Below the pieces are notes generated by a model, which had not been told where the DNA came from, ran no database searches, and was given only the letters and a program-made list of their open reading frames with translations. Both the position numbers and the translations under genes were made by a program. Positions 1-10,382 of a stretch of 64,000 nt of DNA are shown here, one piece after another. Location: positions 39,379,037 to 39,443,036 of the forward strand of contig CM037787.1 in assembly GCA_021229015.1 (NCBI GenBank). Direction: 5' to 3'. The stretch comes from Solen grandis (lineage: Eukaryota > Mollusca > Bivalvia > Adapedonta > Solenidae). Position 1 is the first letter of the stretch. Each line of letters starts with the position of its first letter.

Positions 1-1724
1 CAAACTTTGAATTGATTTTAAAGCCTTTAAAGTTTAAATGTGTGATATATTTTGTCATCATTGGAAAAAAGAATGTCTTACCTCGTCAACAAAAAAAGAA
101 TTTTGAAAATCTGTCAAGAATTGATGAATTTATAGAGAATTTCAATACATGACCCAGAATAAAAACAGAGAAAATTTGACAGAAGTTACCTATGTTCTAT
201 AATTAGATGCAGCTCTGCTAGCTGGCTTGCAACAGGTCAATGTACAGTGTATGTGTAACTATGAGAGCAATGTGTCAACACTGGTCTGAATGACCTGTGT
301 AAAAGCGCTCAAAGAATCATGGGTAAGAGAGAGAGGGAGAGAGAGAGGGGATGAATTGTGTCTTTATTCTACATGTATTATTATTCCTCCCACACACTCA
401 CTATTGAATTGGATAGCAAAACAACTAAGTACATGTACAAACATCCACCTTTTAAACAAGTTTTAGCTTACCAAAAGTTCCTTCTAGTGCATTACTGAAC
501 TTTGAGGCATAGAGTGAAAGCTGATATATGTTTAACCAAATGGCTTGTTACGTTACCAAAATTTTTGATAACAAATAAATTGTAAATCATTTATACTACT
601 GAAAACTATTGTTCTTATAATAATAAGCAGGATTCCCAACTGTCTCACCTGATTTTTAACTGTTTAGTATAAAAAGTGGGACACTTTGGAAGACATTTTT
701 GAGCGCACAGTGATGATCAACATTAATCAAATCGTTCAATGTGCCACACTTAGATCATATTGGCTCATTGCCAATATATGGATGCTTAAAGGCATCTCAA
801 AACCCTTATATAAGTGACCCCCACCCCCCATTTATTCAATTCAATTCAATAGTTTATTTCCAAGATTTACATAGTAAATAACATTGGACAAAGCATATAG
901 TAACAAAATATATTGGTTATGGCGGTTGTTTTCAATTAATTATGGTATTGAGTATAATAATATATATCATCAAGCAAAAATTCACCCACCCGCCGTTGTG
1001 TGGGCATCTGTTTTTGATTAGGCAGGCTGCCACAGTCTGTCATAGGTATTGTTCAAGAGTGCATATGTTGCTACATGGGGTTGTATGTAGTCATTCACAG
1101 TTTGTAAAAAAGTTGTGAACATACCAAATACCAGAAATGATCCTAAAAGTTCTCTATTATTCTTTTTTTTTTATTCGAGCAAATATAAATCTTCCTTTTC
1201 TTTCTTTCTTTCTTTCTCTGTTGATTTATTTTGTCTACTTTATTTTGTTCTTTCTTTCTTTCATTTTTTCATTTATTTTGTTCTTTCTTTCTTATTTTAG
1301 TTAAGTTGTAAAATTATCATAAAAAGGGACATTAATTTTTTAAATAAGTTATGTATCACTCATTACTTTCATTCTCTCATTTCTTCCCTCAACACATGTT
1401 TATATGTCGGAAATCAACACAAATTTTATTACTTGTTTATTCAATAAGAGAAATTCTGTTGAATAAAATGTAACAAAATGTCTCTAGCAAAAGCAAATAA
1501 AAAACAAAAAGATCTTGCATTGTCAGAATTATGTCCTTCAGGCTCATTTTAATTACTACAAAAATGCGTATCTCTATATTTTCAATATCAAAACTTTAAT
1601 TCTGAAATAAATGCCGTATGATCCTATAATCATGCAGTTACAAAATTGACTCCAAGTAATAAATGTAATAAAGAATAATTATGTAAGGGATCATAAACTA
1701 AACAACCCACATTATCACTATCAT
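1..1724. other. AT-rich non-coding stretch
   Basis: No convincing coding sequence is visible on either strand. The stretch holds a short GA-rich run near 329-350 and a T-rich, TTTC-type microsatellite at about 1163-1300. The only open frame there is a low-complexity F/S/L-rich translation of that microsatellite. The rest is ordinary AT-rich intergenic or intronic DNA. Confidence 0.6.
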
Positions 1725-1737
1725 TCATTATATGTTT

Positions 1738-1986
1738 GGGGCCTCCGTGGCCGAGAGGGTTAAGTCGCTGACTTTAACACTCACTCTGCCCCTCACCGCG
1801 TGGGTTTGAATCCCGGCAGGGTCATTCGGATTTTCATGTGAGGAAGCCTTCCAGCTGGCTTGCGGTAGGTCGGTGGTTCTACCCGGATGTCTCCGTGCAT
1901 TCGTGTCCTTCCTCCACCTGTAATTAGCTGGACGTCGCTATATGACTGAAATACTGTCGAAGCGACGGTAAACTCAAATAGTCAAG
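1738..1986 (+). mobile_element. tRNA-derived SINE, full length, with 13-bp target-site duplication
   Basis: The head carries RNA polymerase III promoter boxes. The A box is TGGCCGAGAGGGTTAAG at 1748-1764 and the B box is GGGTTTGAATCCC at 1802-1814, as in a Leu/Ser-type tRNA. The body contains GGATTTTCATGTGAGGAAGC and CCTCCACCTGTAATTAGCTG, which recur in four other copies in this window. The 3' part ends in GAAATACTGTCGAAGCGACGG. The 13-bp direct repeat TCATTATATGTTT flanks it exactly (1725-1737 and 1987-1999), as expected of target-primed reverse transcription by a partner LINE. It resembles the bivalve RUDI/MESC type of SINE, but the family name is not verified. Confidence 0.85.
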
Positions 1987-1999
1987 TCATTATATGTTT

Positions 2000-2794
2000 A
2001 TTGCTTTGTGTAAAACTTACTAAGCCTACTATCTCACTTCCATTGTAGCAGATAATTTAGTTATGCATCAACCCATCAGAGGTTTTACCGTAACATATAG
2101 GTACTATATTGGCTAAAGACTCCCTGCAGTGATGACCAGCAATTAGCAGGTCTGATCACAGCAGATGGGGGCCTGGCTCAGTGGGACATCACATTCCTTT
2201 CGAGATGCCTTTAAGTTTTGGTAACATATAAAGCATTTTGCATTTTGTTGTTTTTCTGGTATTTTAACTTGGCTGATCAGGTTTGAAACTGTTGATCATC
2301 ACGAAAACCGTTGCATTTGCAGTATGCAAATCTAGTTGCATTTATTTTTAAAAATTTCAGTTTTTCTAATTTCTCAGACACTGGTTTGATTCCTATTGAT
2401 AGTATAATTGCATAATGCCAAGGAAGTTATTTGGCATCTTTCTGACCAGTGGTAATTACCTTTCAATTATGTATAATTTATTATTTTGCAATGTAATGGT
2501 GTACAGGTTTTTTATTATGGCATACAAAATTTAATTGCAGAATTATAAAGTTTAATACTAGAGATCTGAGAAAAATTGTCCCAGTGAATGAATTGATACC
2601 TGAAGCAAAAAGCTTTTAAAAACTGAAGTGTTTGATCAAAAGAACCTAAAGAAATTATCACTGTTCATTTTTATTATAACTTGAAAACATTAAAATAAGC
2701 TCTGAAGGTTATAATTTGACAAAAGTACACTGCTGACTGTATAGAGTATAATATGTTAATGTTTTTGACTAATTCTTGACATTATTCTGATTAG
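2000..2794. other. non-coding stretch upstream of candidate exon
   Basis: AT-rich sequence with no supported gene. If the candidate exon at 2795 is real, this would be the intron or flank before it. A pyrimidine-poor tract ending in TTAG lies directly at the exon border. Confidence 0.4.
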
Positions 2795-2888
2795 GTGGAT
2801 GCAACTAGAGCCTACAAGGTCACCAACAACTCTTGCACAAGAAAAGTGGGAATAATGGTATCCAGTATGGGTGAACTGGAAATGAAAT
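2795..2888 (+). CDS. candidate internal coding exon, unrecognised protein
   Basis: The 94-nt segment is bounded by a splice-acceptor-like TTAG and a strong donor GTAAGT (2889-2894). One frame is open throughout and reads VDATRAYKVTNNSCTRKVGI, then a Met- and Glu-rich end (MVSSMGELEMK), with one base left over. The composition is more protein-like than the surrounding AT-rich DNA. It is followed at 4198 and 5298 by two further exon-like segments on the same strand. Caution: the leftover T joined to the first two bases of the 4198 segment gives TAG, so the two cannot be joined directly in this sequence. Either an exon is missing, the borders are wrong, or the gene is dead. I do not recognise the family. 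Confidence 0.35.
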
Positions 2889-4197
2889 GTAAGTAACATT
2901 ACAGTAGAAAAATATAAAATGAGGAAGAGCTTTTAGCATCCTCTTTAGCCTACCGTCATTGGATCTTTATGAAACTTCGTCAAAATGGTGATCTGGATGA
3001 CCTCTATTTGAAAATGGAAACTGGATCATGTGGGGTCTAAAACTAGGTCAACAGGTCAAATTATAGATACACCTTCTGTAGACATTGTCAGCTGCATATT
3101 AATTGGTTGTGTTGATGAGATGAACCTTGTTGATGTTTAATAAAACAAATTACCAGCTGACACTTACATAATTAACATTACCTTTTCATAAAGGTAAGAA
3201 TCTATAATTTATTGTTTGGGTTACGAAGTGGAATGTCAGCAATGTTTGTGTCTCTTTGACATTAAACGTCGAACACAATTTCATGCTTATTACTGTGTTT
3301 GGGATATTATACTGTCAACCCAACCCTGCCTTGTTGCCGATCATTAACACTTGATAACATAATCATCAACTATCCCCCTAACCACTGGGGTTTTCAATTG
3401 TTATGTGCACAAGTATGCAAAACTCTTTCAAATACATACAGATAAAGTAGGAGATAGATTAGTTTTGCTGTAAACCTTAGGCATTAAGGGTTCATGTCTG
3501 GGACACTAAAAAAAAGTGGCTCAAAGAAATAAAAATTGGTCCAAACTTTTAACCATTTGGCGCATGCCTTTTCTCATAAAAATGAATTCCAAGCGTGAGC
3601 CATCTTGTCTATAAAGCTGTTATAAAATGATTGCTAAGATGTCTAAGCCAAAATTTAACTAAAAAAATAAAAATAAAATCATAGTCCCAAAATATTTCAA
3701 GTTTTCAAGAATTTACTCAATATCAAATTAAGTTGAGGTTTGTCTCTTGTTTTACGCCCAAAGGGACATATTATGGTATGGCACTGGTCATCAGTCTGCC
3801 GCAAATTAACAATTTTTTTACAGAGTCATATCTCAGAAATAATAAACCCAGGCTTATGAAACTTTGTATGTATATATGGGTGAATACATGGATAATGATT
3901 ATCAAATTATTGTATCACTCAAATACTAAATAGAGTGGCAGTCCCCTTTCAAGAGTCAACCTTCCTTTAGGTGTATAAGGCCCAGATAGGTTGTGGACTT
4001 TTTAATGTTAGGAATGACCCTGAGAATCAAGCAACTTTTACCATCAAATATCATTATAACTAACTGTTAGATGTATTCATATTAAATTTCATGTGAGTAG
4101 TCATTGACAGCAACACTACCCAACTGTTTCAAGAGCTGTATACATTGACAGCTGAAGCAAAGTAAAACACACTATTATTGTCACTTGTGTTTTCCAG
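2889..4197 (+). other. possible intron, no gene seen
   Basis: The stretch starts with GTAAGT and ends with TTTTCCAG, so it could be a single intron between two candidate exons. Inside is a repeat-like piece at about 3735-3960 (TTTTACGCCCAAAGGGACAT, a phrase typical of dispersed mollusc repeats). No supported coding sequence is present. Confidence 0.35.
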
Positions 4198-4271
4198 AGG
4201 AAGAAGTAATGAAGATGGTAGAAAATCTAAGAGAGAGCAAAAATAAAAGGAGAAAAGTTGATGGAAAAGAG
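4198..4271 (+). CDS. candidate internal coding exon, Lys/Glu-rich
   Basis: The segment is bounded by TTTTCCAG and a GTTAGT donor. Of the three frames only one is open: two leading bases, then 24 codons reading EEVMKMVENLRESKNKRRKV and then DGKE, ending in phase 0. This is a charged, probably helical peptide with a basic patch (KNKRRK) that could be a nuclear localisation signal. It lies between the candidate exons at 2795 and 5298. Joining to the former creates a TAG, as noted there. Product unknown. Confidence 0.4.
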
Positions 4272-4802
4272 GTTAGTGTTCCCAGTTCTAGAAAACAGGT
4301 TTGGGCATATACATGTATAACGGGATAAAGGACAGCAGGTCATAAAACATTGTGCCCTGCCGGCAGGATTGAAGACAGGTACATTTATGCAACTGGCATT
4401 TATATGTCATGTGTCTGTTGCATTTTGTATAGAGCATAATTATGTAATGTTCAAATAATTTGGCATACATTTCACCAACATCAGAGGATGTATCATGTCT
4501 AAAAGCCAGGTTTTTAGGTGTTAGATCAAGGTACACCTATGAAAGGATGTTAATTACAGTTTGTATAACTGTTCTCCATGACCATAGAATACACAGAGCT
4601 TAACATTCAGGTTCCTGGCCTCAAGCTCAAGGTCACACCTAGAGGTCAAATGTAAAAACATATGCTCTTTTTAAATGTCTGCTGTATATCTAATCTACTT
4701 ATGGAAGAATTTTAATGATTATTAAATTTTGTACAAATATTCATCATCATGAGAGGATGTGAAGAGCATAACATCAAGGATCCAAGCTTCAAGTTCAAGG
4801 TC
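4272..4802. other. possible intron with dispersed-repeat remnants
   Basis: The sequence contains phrases such as AAGGTCACACCTAGAGGTCA and CATGACCATAGAATACACAG that recur in mollusc dispersed repeats. A related AAGGTCACACTTAAAGGTT lies at about 5969-5987. No gene is supported. Confidence 0.4.
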
Positions 4803-5133
4803 AGCACAACGTGCTCATGGTGAGCTTTTGTGATCGCCTTTTGTCCGTCATCTGTGTGTGCGTCCGCCCTGTTGTCCCCCGTAAACATCTCCTTCTTAAC
4901 TATTTACTGGATTTTGATAAAACTGATTCAGTTATTGCCCTTTGTAAATTTTCATTCTTCATTTTTGTTCGGGCTGTTACTCAAAAAGTATAAAAGATAG
5001 AACTTCTTGATGAAATCTTTGAGGATTTATACCTGGGGTTCAAAAACTAGATCATGGGTTTAATCAGATAGCACACCTGTTTGTTTTTGTAGTTGTCACC
5101 AGGTAAGCGATATAGTGGCTGTGGCCTCTTGTT
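4803..5133 (-). mobile_element. family A hairpin element (copy A1), short
   Basis: On the minus strand this runs from AACAAGAGGCC (near 5133) to the subterminal hairpin GAGCACGTTGTGCTGA-like end near 4803. The forward strand shows GCACAACGTGCTCATGGTGAGC followed by the CGTCC-rich stretch and the phrase AACATCTCCTTCTTAACTAT. The full-length relatives are at 32667-35472 and 51064-53203. This copy is only about 330 bp, so the core is largely deleted and the terminal CTAAAAA is missing. Confidence 0.65.
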
Positions 5134-5297
5134 CTTAACTTGAAAACATGTGTTGTTTTTTTTTATTTGAGAGGCACATTTATAGTGTTACAGTGTAGTT
5201 CTTCATTTATTAATTTAACAGTTTCAAGTGTGGTAAATTGACATGGAGATATTTATCATGTTAACTGGTATTTTGCAAGGCTTTGTATTTTTTTCAG

Positions 5298-5564
5298 TCA
5301 AGGAAAGGGAAGGACCCGAGCCATGTAATGACTGTACTAGTGGGATGGCAGAATTACTCATACAGAGAGAAACGTTACAAGCTCGTGAAAGGAACAAGAG
5401 AAAGGCCAGATTCCAGCCCGACATAACTTAAACTGGGAATCAATTCCACATTTGAGCAAATAGAAACTACCCTTAGGAGTCACATTTCCCAGCTAAAAGA
5501 AGCCCGATTGGACATGAAAAAAAGTACACATTCTGTGTTGGATCATTCAAAGGAGACGAAATAG
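5298..5564 (+). pseudogene. candidate terminal exon of a multi-exon gene, frame disturbed
   Basis: The segment follows the tract TATTTTTTTCAG. In the frame continuing from the 4198 segment it reads through GWQNYSYREKRYKLVKG to a TAA at about 5427. In another frame it reads EREGPEPCNDCTSGMAELLI and QRETLQARERNKRKARFQPD, which is more helical and protein-like, stopping at 5429. Downstream of that TAA the first frame is open again (KLGINSTFEQIETTLRSHIS, then QLKEARLDMKKS) until TAG at 5562-5564. The natural reading is one protein with a 1-nt frameshift near 5425-5430, by mutation or assembly error. A polyadenylation signal lies 37 nt after the last stop. Function not recognised; the predicted C-terminus is helical, possibly coiled coil. 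Confidence 0.4.
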
Positions 5565-5600
5565 ATAAATCACTCACCCTGGGAGAGTTTGTATCTTCAA

Positions 5601-5606
5601 AATAAA
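5601..5606 (+). promoter_or_regulatory. AATAAA polyadenylation signal
   Basis: A canonical AATAAA follows the last in-frame stop of the candidate terminal exon by 37 nt. This position fits a 3' UTR, but the hexamer is common by chance in AT-rich DNA. Confidence 0.35.
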
Positions 5607-5807
5607 CGAAAACAAGAATATACCTTCCGTCAAAACCGGTAAGCTTTACTTTTTGTGTTGTGTGAATTCTTTTATTAGCTCACCTGCTCTAAAAATGGGT
5701 CATGTCCAACAAAGGTCAAGGTCACAATGACCTTGAAATTAGCCCAAAATTGATATTTTGTGCTTGTTAAAAATCTCTAACTTTTGTTTTTGCTTTTATT
5801 TTGTTAA

Positions 5808-6598
5808 TCCCCCGCCGCGAAGCAGGAGGGGTGTTATAGGAATGGCCTTCGTCTTGTTTAATGTCTGTCCATCTATAACTTTTTCATGTCTGCTCTATAT
5901 CTCCTATACCGCTTGAAGGATTGAGGCCATGTGCTGAACCCAGGTGGCAGCCATTTCTGCTCAAGGTCAAGGTCACACTTAAAGGTTGTGTGGTTGAACC
6001 TTCAATTTCCATATCAATTTCGTGTCCGCTCTATTTCCCTATGATACCCCTTTAAGGATTTTCATGAAACTTGCCTCAAATATATATCTTATTGAGATTT
6101 CAATCACTAAGCCCCTCACAGCGTGGGTTTGAATCCCGGAAGAGTCATTCCGATTTTCATGTGAGGAAGCTTTACAGCTGGCTTGCGGAAGGTCGGTGGT
6201 TTGTCATGGGTGCATTTGTGCATTTGGGGTTTCCTCCACCTGTAATTAGCTAGACATCACTATATGACTGAAATACTGTTGCAGCGACGGTAAAAAAAAC
6301 CCACACACACACACAATTATTGAGATTTGGTTTCGGTTCATTGTTTTTCGGTCGAGTTTTGGCCCTTGATATATGCAAATTTGACTACATTTCTGAATGT
6401 CTCCTACACCACTGAGCAAATTTTCACCAAATCTGAGAGCAGGGATCAGTGTCATATGTAGTTGTGCAGAGGGAGTGGTGGGGGACATATGTTCTTTGCT
6501 GAAGAACATGCTCCAGTTTGTATCTGTTGTGCACAGTCTAGTAGCAGTTTCTGAAGCAAACATTTTGAATGTCAAATGAGTGTTCAAATTACTTTTCA
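5808..6598 (-). mobile_element. family F dispersed repeat, interrupted by a SINE
   Basis: It starts with a C-run/G-run hairpin (CCCCCGCCGCGAAGC then AGGAGGGG at 5809-5831), the inverted form of a 3' hairpin. Next comes GTTATAGGAATGGCCTTCGT and repeated phrases on Met-less text such as TTTCATGTCTGCTCTATATC and CCTATACCGC. A 5'-truncated SINE is inserted at 6101-6316. Element text resumes after it (TCTCCTACACCACTGAGCAA at about 6399) and runs into the assembly gap. The far end is not visible. Confidence 0.5.
6101..6316 (+). mobile_element. 5'-truncated tRNA-derived SINE with 12-bp target-site duplication
   Basis: The B box GGGTTTGAATCCC is at 6125-6137 and the A box is missing, so the copy is 5' truncated. 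The body matches the 1738-1986 copy (GATTTTCATGTGAGGAAGC, CCTCCACCTGTAATTAGCT, ACTGAAATACTGTTGCAGCG). The 3' end runs into an A-rich and (CA)n tail. The direct repeat TTATTGAGATTT flanks it (6089-6100 and 6317-6328). Confidence 0.8.
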
Positions 6599-6698
6599 NN
6601 NNNNNNNNNNNNNNNNNNNNNNNNNNNNNNNNNNNNNNNNNNNNNNNNNNNNNNNNNNNNNNNNNNNNNNNNNNNNNNNNNNNNNNNNNNNNNNNNNN
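6599..6698. other. assembly gap (100 N)
   Basis: Exactly 100 N, a placeholder of unknown true length. It truncates a Tc1-type transposase fragment on its right side, so the order and distance of the two flanks are uncertain. Confidence 0.99.
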
Positions 6699-6985
6699 GC
6701 GAATGGTCTGCCTGAGCCTCTATATTGCCTAGCAGTGACTGTGGCTGCCAATTGACGTTGACATAAGTGCATCAACGTAATGAAACAATCGGCTCTAGCC
6801 GTAGTTACACGAGGCCTACCAGGTTGCTGCCAGTCGTGAACAGCCCCAGTCTGCTGATACCGGGCTGCAAGACGATTAATCGTCTTCCTATAGCACCTGA
6901 ACCGACGCGTGACTACCACGGGGGCCATCCCACCCGCAAGCATCCCAATTGTCTGATTTCGCTCTTTTTCAGAAAGCCGTGGCAT
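6699..6985 (-). pseudogene. Tc1/mariner transposase, N-terminal DNA-binding part, cut by gap
   Basis: The open frame starts MPRLSEKERNQTIGMLAGGM. It carries the helix-turn-helix region typical of Tc1-like transposases (VVTRRFRCYRKTINRLAARY), then the inter-helix GRPR-type motif (QQPGRPRVTT) and the start of the second DNA-binding helix set (ADCFITLMHLCQRQ). Family knowledge: these paired HTH modules bind the element's terminal inverted repeats and are followed by a DDE catalytic domain. Here the rest is lost in the gap. The frame is clean for about 95 codons, so this copy may be younger than the neighbouring one at 7536-8560. Because the N-terminal end lies to its right, it is a separate copy from that one. 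Confidence 0.75.
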
Positions 6986-7535
6986 ATCGAAAACAGTGAA
7001 AAATTTAAGAAAAAAATTAATTTTCAGAATAGCCCCTATTGCATGAATGGTACGACATAAACTGAATCAACATATGGATGACATGTATAGCGAGCACGTG
7101 CAAATGACCATTCTGGTTACTGGCTGATATGTAAACCAAGCGTATCGGGTAAATTGTACATGATTGTATTCTGAACATCGCCAAGATTTAAAGTAATTGT
7201 ACATTAAACATGTAGCAACTACACTGACAGCTTCACTGGCTATAAAACAGTTTCCTGTGCACAGGATTTTCAGATTTTCTTCACAGAAAGTTCTTTATAT
7301 TTGGTACCATTTTTTAGCTTATTCAATTGCCTACAATATGACGTATTTAATTAATATTTAGCTGTTTTTGTAGAAAGGACTGGTGTTAATGAAATAAAAG
7401 TGGTATGGGTCAAATTAAATATACGCAAATGTGCTAAATGATTTTACTTGTGATTAAATTACGACTTTTGACTTTATGATTTTTGTGTGATATATCATTA
7501 ATATCGAGTATGATCCACGGCTTAGCGTATTAACT
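6986..7535. other. spacer between two Tc1 fragments
   Basis: AT-rich sequence that should hold the 5' end and terminal repeat of the fragment to its left. I could not define the boundaries. No gene is supported. Confidence 0.4.
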
Positions 7536-7743
7536 GGCGTGTGTTCAGTATGCCAAACCCTATGCAACCTGTCGCTTACATTCAGCTATGGAATTGTCTT
7601 AGGACTATATACCATGCTCTTCATGTGCAGCTTATGCTGTACATAGGTATCCGTGAACATCATGGTTTATGACTCTGAGGTAGTTTCATAGCTGACTGTA
7701 AACATACGGTTGCATACAGTTTGGCATACTGAACACACGCCTG
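7536..7743. repeat. 58-bp inverted repeat overlapping the Tc1 C-terminal coding end
   Basis: The left arm, from GGCGTGTGTTCAGTATGCCA (about 7536) to CAGCTATGGAAT (about 7595), is the imperfect reverse complement of the right arm, from TTTCATAGCTGACTG (about 7685) to GGCATACTGAACACACGCC (7743). The loop is about 90 bp. The right arm encodes the last transposase codons. The same pair of arms is found at about 40925-41135, so it belongs to the element family. It may be the long 3' terminal repeat with internal inverted structure. Confidence 0.75.
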
Positions 7744-8560
7744 TAAAATATGTCTCATGGAATCGACGTAACGTTGCACGACAAGAGGATGAATGTTGTT
7801 CCATTCCACCTGATTAGCATTTGTTAAATCCTGAAGATTATTGATAACATGCCTGGACCTTACTCTACGCCCAAGCAGGTCCCAAATATGCTCTGTTGGG
7901 TTCAGATCTGGAGTAACGGCAGGCCAAGGCAAGATGGCAACACCGTTTGCATTCAGATATTGCCGAGTAAGCTGTGCAGTGTGCAGACGCCAGTGTGGTG
8001 GAAGCATGCTGGTGAATAAATGGAACAGCTACTGGTCTCATACTCAGTTGTGCTGATATTGCCATCTACAATGGCCAGATCAGTTTTCATGTCTCCCATG
8101 ATTCCACCTCATACAAGGACACTGCCCCCACCAAACCTGTTTCTCTCTACTACACAAGTGCCAACAAAACTCTCCCCTCTTCTTCGGAATACCCTCACTC
8201 TTCCATCGTGGTAGCTAGGATTTAATCTAGATTTGCCAGAAAAGATGACTTAATTCCACTGACACCATTGCAAACGTAAATTTTGTCATTCCCAGGTCAT
8301 TCGGGCATCACGATGACGTCATAAGAGCAGGTTTCCCATGTAAGTTCTTATGGGTCAGACAAAGTGACGCAGACACTTAAGACTGCAGTCTCTACTTATA
8401 CAGTACTGTCTCACTGTAGCAGTAGCTGTTTGGAAACAACATCTTGTATGCATCAGTTCTAAGTGGTGGTCTAATCTGACGTCAGTTACGTGAGGCCTGC
8501 CAGATCGAGAATGATCACAAACTGTCCCAGTTTGCTACAACCCTGAACGAAGATTACTTA
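7536..8560 (-). pseudogene. Tc1/mariner transposase pseudogene, nearly full length
   Basis: Read right to left, the region shows all parts of a Tc1-type transposase with repeated frame breaks. The DNA-binding end reads QTGTVCDHSRSGRPHVTDV (about 8470-8530). The middle catalytic region includes WGG-like text (VRVFRRRGESFVGTCVVERN, then a GGIMGDMKTDLAIVDGN segment). The C-terminal open part at 7660-8007 holds LPWPAVTPDLNPTEHIWDLL, the conserved segment carrying the last catalytic acidic residue. Many stops and frameshifts lie between, so it is not functional. The last about 30 codons overlap one arm of an inverted repeat (separate entry). A homologous C-terminal fragment lies at 40917-41170. 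Confidence 0.8.
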
Positions 8561-8639
8561 TAATGTTTTTGTAGGAATTAAATACCCGTGCGACAAGATT
8601 GACGGAATCACCTCTACTATGCATCATTAAAATTTCAAT

Positions 8640-8769
8640 ACACAGACAGTTGTGGCATTGCAAGTTTTGAAAAACAAGTGTAACACTTGTGTCGCCTGCT
8701 GAAGCGTGACGGAAAAATTGTGATAGACAGATGACGGAAAAGTGATCCCTATGTGTCATCTCTGCTTAC
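8640..8769 (-). mobile_element. family B short element (copy B1)
   Basis: On the minus strand it begins TTTTGTGTCACCTGCTG with an internal small hairpin (AGCAG, GATGACAC), continues ATAGGGATCACTTTTCCGTC and ends in GCAGGCGACACAAGTGTTAC. The first and last parts are inverted copies (GTGTCACCTGC and GCAGGCGACAC). It is a minimal version of the longer copy at 51888-52945 with almost no core, and a near twin of 48209-48345. Confidence 0.65.
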
Positions 8770-9027
8770 AGCAGGTGACACAAAACTCTAAATGTTTAGT
8801 GTGTTTTTCTTTCTCTTTGAAATTGGAAGAAAGTATTGCGACATTTTTTGACCGATTTCACATATAATATTTATTCAGACAGGGCACGGAAAATCGTGCA
8901 AAACGTTTCTGATGAAGCCTTACGTTAAACTTAACTTAGAGCAAACAGTGGCCGGATGAACTAATTGTTTGATAGACAAATATCCATGCATATGTATAGT
9001 TATGTGGAAAAAAAAATGGAATCCAGT

Positions 9028-9400
9028 TAGTGTCGCGTTGAATGTCGTGTGTCAATTTATGTTAGTGACGCACAACAATTTGAAGAAAGACAACTGTTCA
9101 CTGTAAACGACACTCGATAATATGAAATGACACATGACAATGTGGCAAGACACACGACATTATAATACAATTGTCGCGTTGAAGTGCATTCACGAAATAT
9201 CGCAATAAATGTTGATTGTCGTTTCAAAATGTTGTGCGTCACGTCACATTTACGTTTCCTATCATTGTGCTAATATTGTGTGTCGTGTTTCAGTCTAATT
9301 GCGTCACATGACAATATAAATCCACACACAACAATGCATTACGATGCACAACAATTTGAAATGACACTCGACATGCAAAATATTGAGTGTTTACTGACGC
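9028..9400. repeat. cluster of short direct and inverted motifs (TGTCGTGTGTC / CACAACAATTTGAA)
   Basis: Over about 370 bp the same short words recur in both orientations: GTCGTGTGTC, GACACACGACA, GACGCACAACAATTTGAA, GATGCACAACAATTTGAA, ATTGTCGCGTTGAA and GTCGTTTCAAAATGTTGTGC. No regular period or coding frame explains this. It could be a degraded foldback or minisatellite-like core. Confidence 0.5.
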
Positions 9401-9436
9401 ACTTTAGTAGATTCTATTGATAATGTCAATCGATTT

Positions 9437-10382
9437 TGTGTCACCTACTGTAAGCAGAGGATCACTTTTACGTCGTCTGTCTGCCCGTCTGTCATACTTA
9501 TTTTGTCACACTTCTTTATTCTTCAATAACTCCTGCTCTAATCATGCTACTGAAATGAATTATCATGTGTAAGGTTCATAACTCTTGGTGTCAATTTAAG
9601 TTATTACCCTTTTAATACACACTTCAAAATTCTATTTTTTTTGCACTGTCAGACTTCTTTATTCTGCAATAACTCCTGTTCTACTCATGCTATTGAAGTG
9701 AAATTTCATTAATGAACAGAGCTTGACATGGGAAATTGTTATGCACAAAATCCATAACTCTGAAAATAAAGATGCTAGAGTGTAAACAAAGAGAAATCTG
9801 AGTTTTGATATCAAAAGGGCCATAATTCCTCAAATACTTTACTAATAACTTGGCGACATTGTCATGAAGTTTGAAGATTATTGCTTAAAGGTGAACAACA
9901 AAGAAAATTTTACTTTTTCTAAAAACATACCTATTGTATCCATTTTCATTCGGGGAAACCACAAACATACTTTTTTGTGAAAAAAACCTCTGAAAGTATA
10001 TTGCCGATTTTGCTAGCTGCTGGGCAGTATTTACATTTAAGGGTCATGTGACCCCTATTACGTCATCGATAGACCAAGTGTCATTTACCTTTTTTATTTC
10101 ATATAAATGTATGCAATCATAAATCATATAATATAATGTTTAATCAAACATGTCATATTTGTTTCTGGTCTAATATAAAGTTCTTAAACTTAGATGGTGG
10201 GAGAGTCACTGTTACATAAATTGTCACACACCTTTATATAAACATAAATATACATACATATATAATTGCATCCTGCAAAAGGATTCTAATTAAGGGTTAT
10301 ATAGAACAACAGTGTATATGAATTGCCAAAATATAGACATCGTAAAAGGTATATATATGTACAACTTTTACTATAGTTAAAA
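9437..10382 (+). mobile_element. family B element start with degenerate tandem core (copy B2)
   Basis: It begins TTTTGTGTCACCTACTGTAA GCAGAGG, matching the 5' hairpin of family B, then GATCACTTTTACGTCGTCTG TCTGCC. The core repeats the phrase TCTTTATTCTGCAATAACTC CTG twice (about 9515-9700). The 3' end is not recognised, so the right border (before the next element at 10383) is approximate. Confidence 0.5.

Noticed and set aside
1115..1300. 61-codon plus-strand frame rich in F, S and L
   Set aside because: It is a translation of a TTTC/TTTT microsatellite, low complexity, with no motif.
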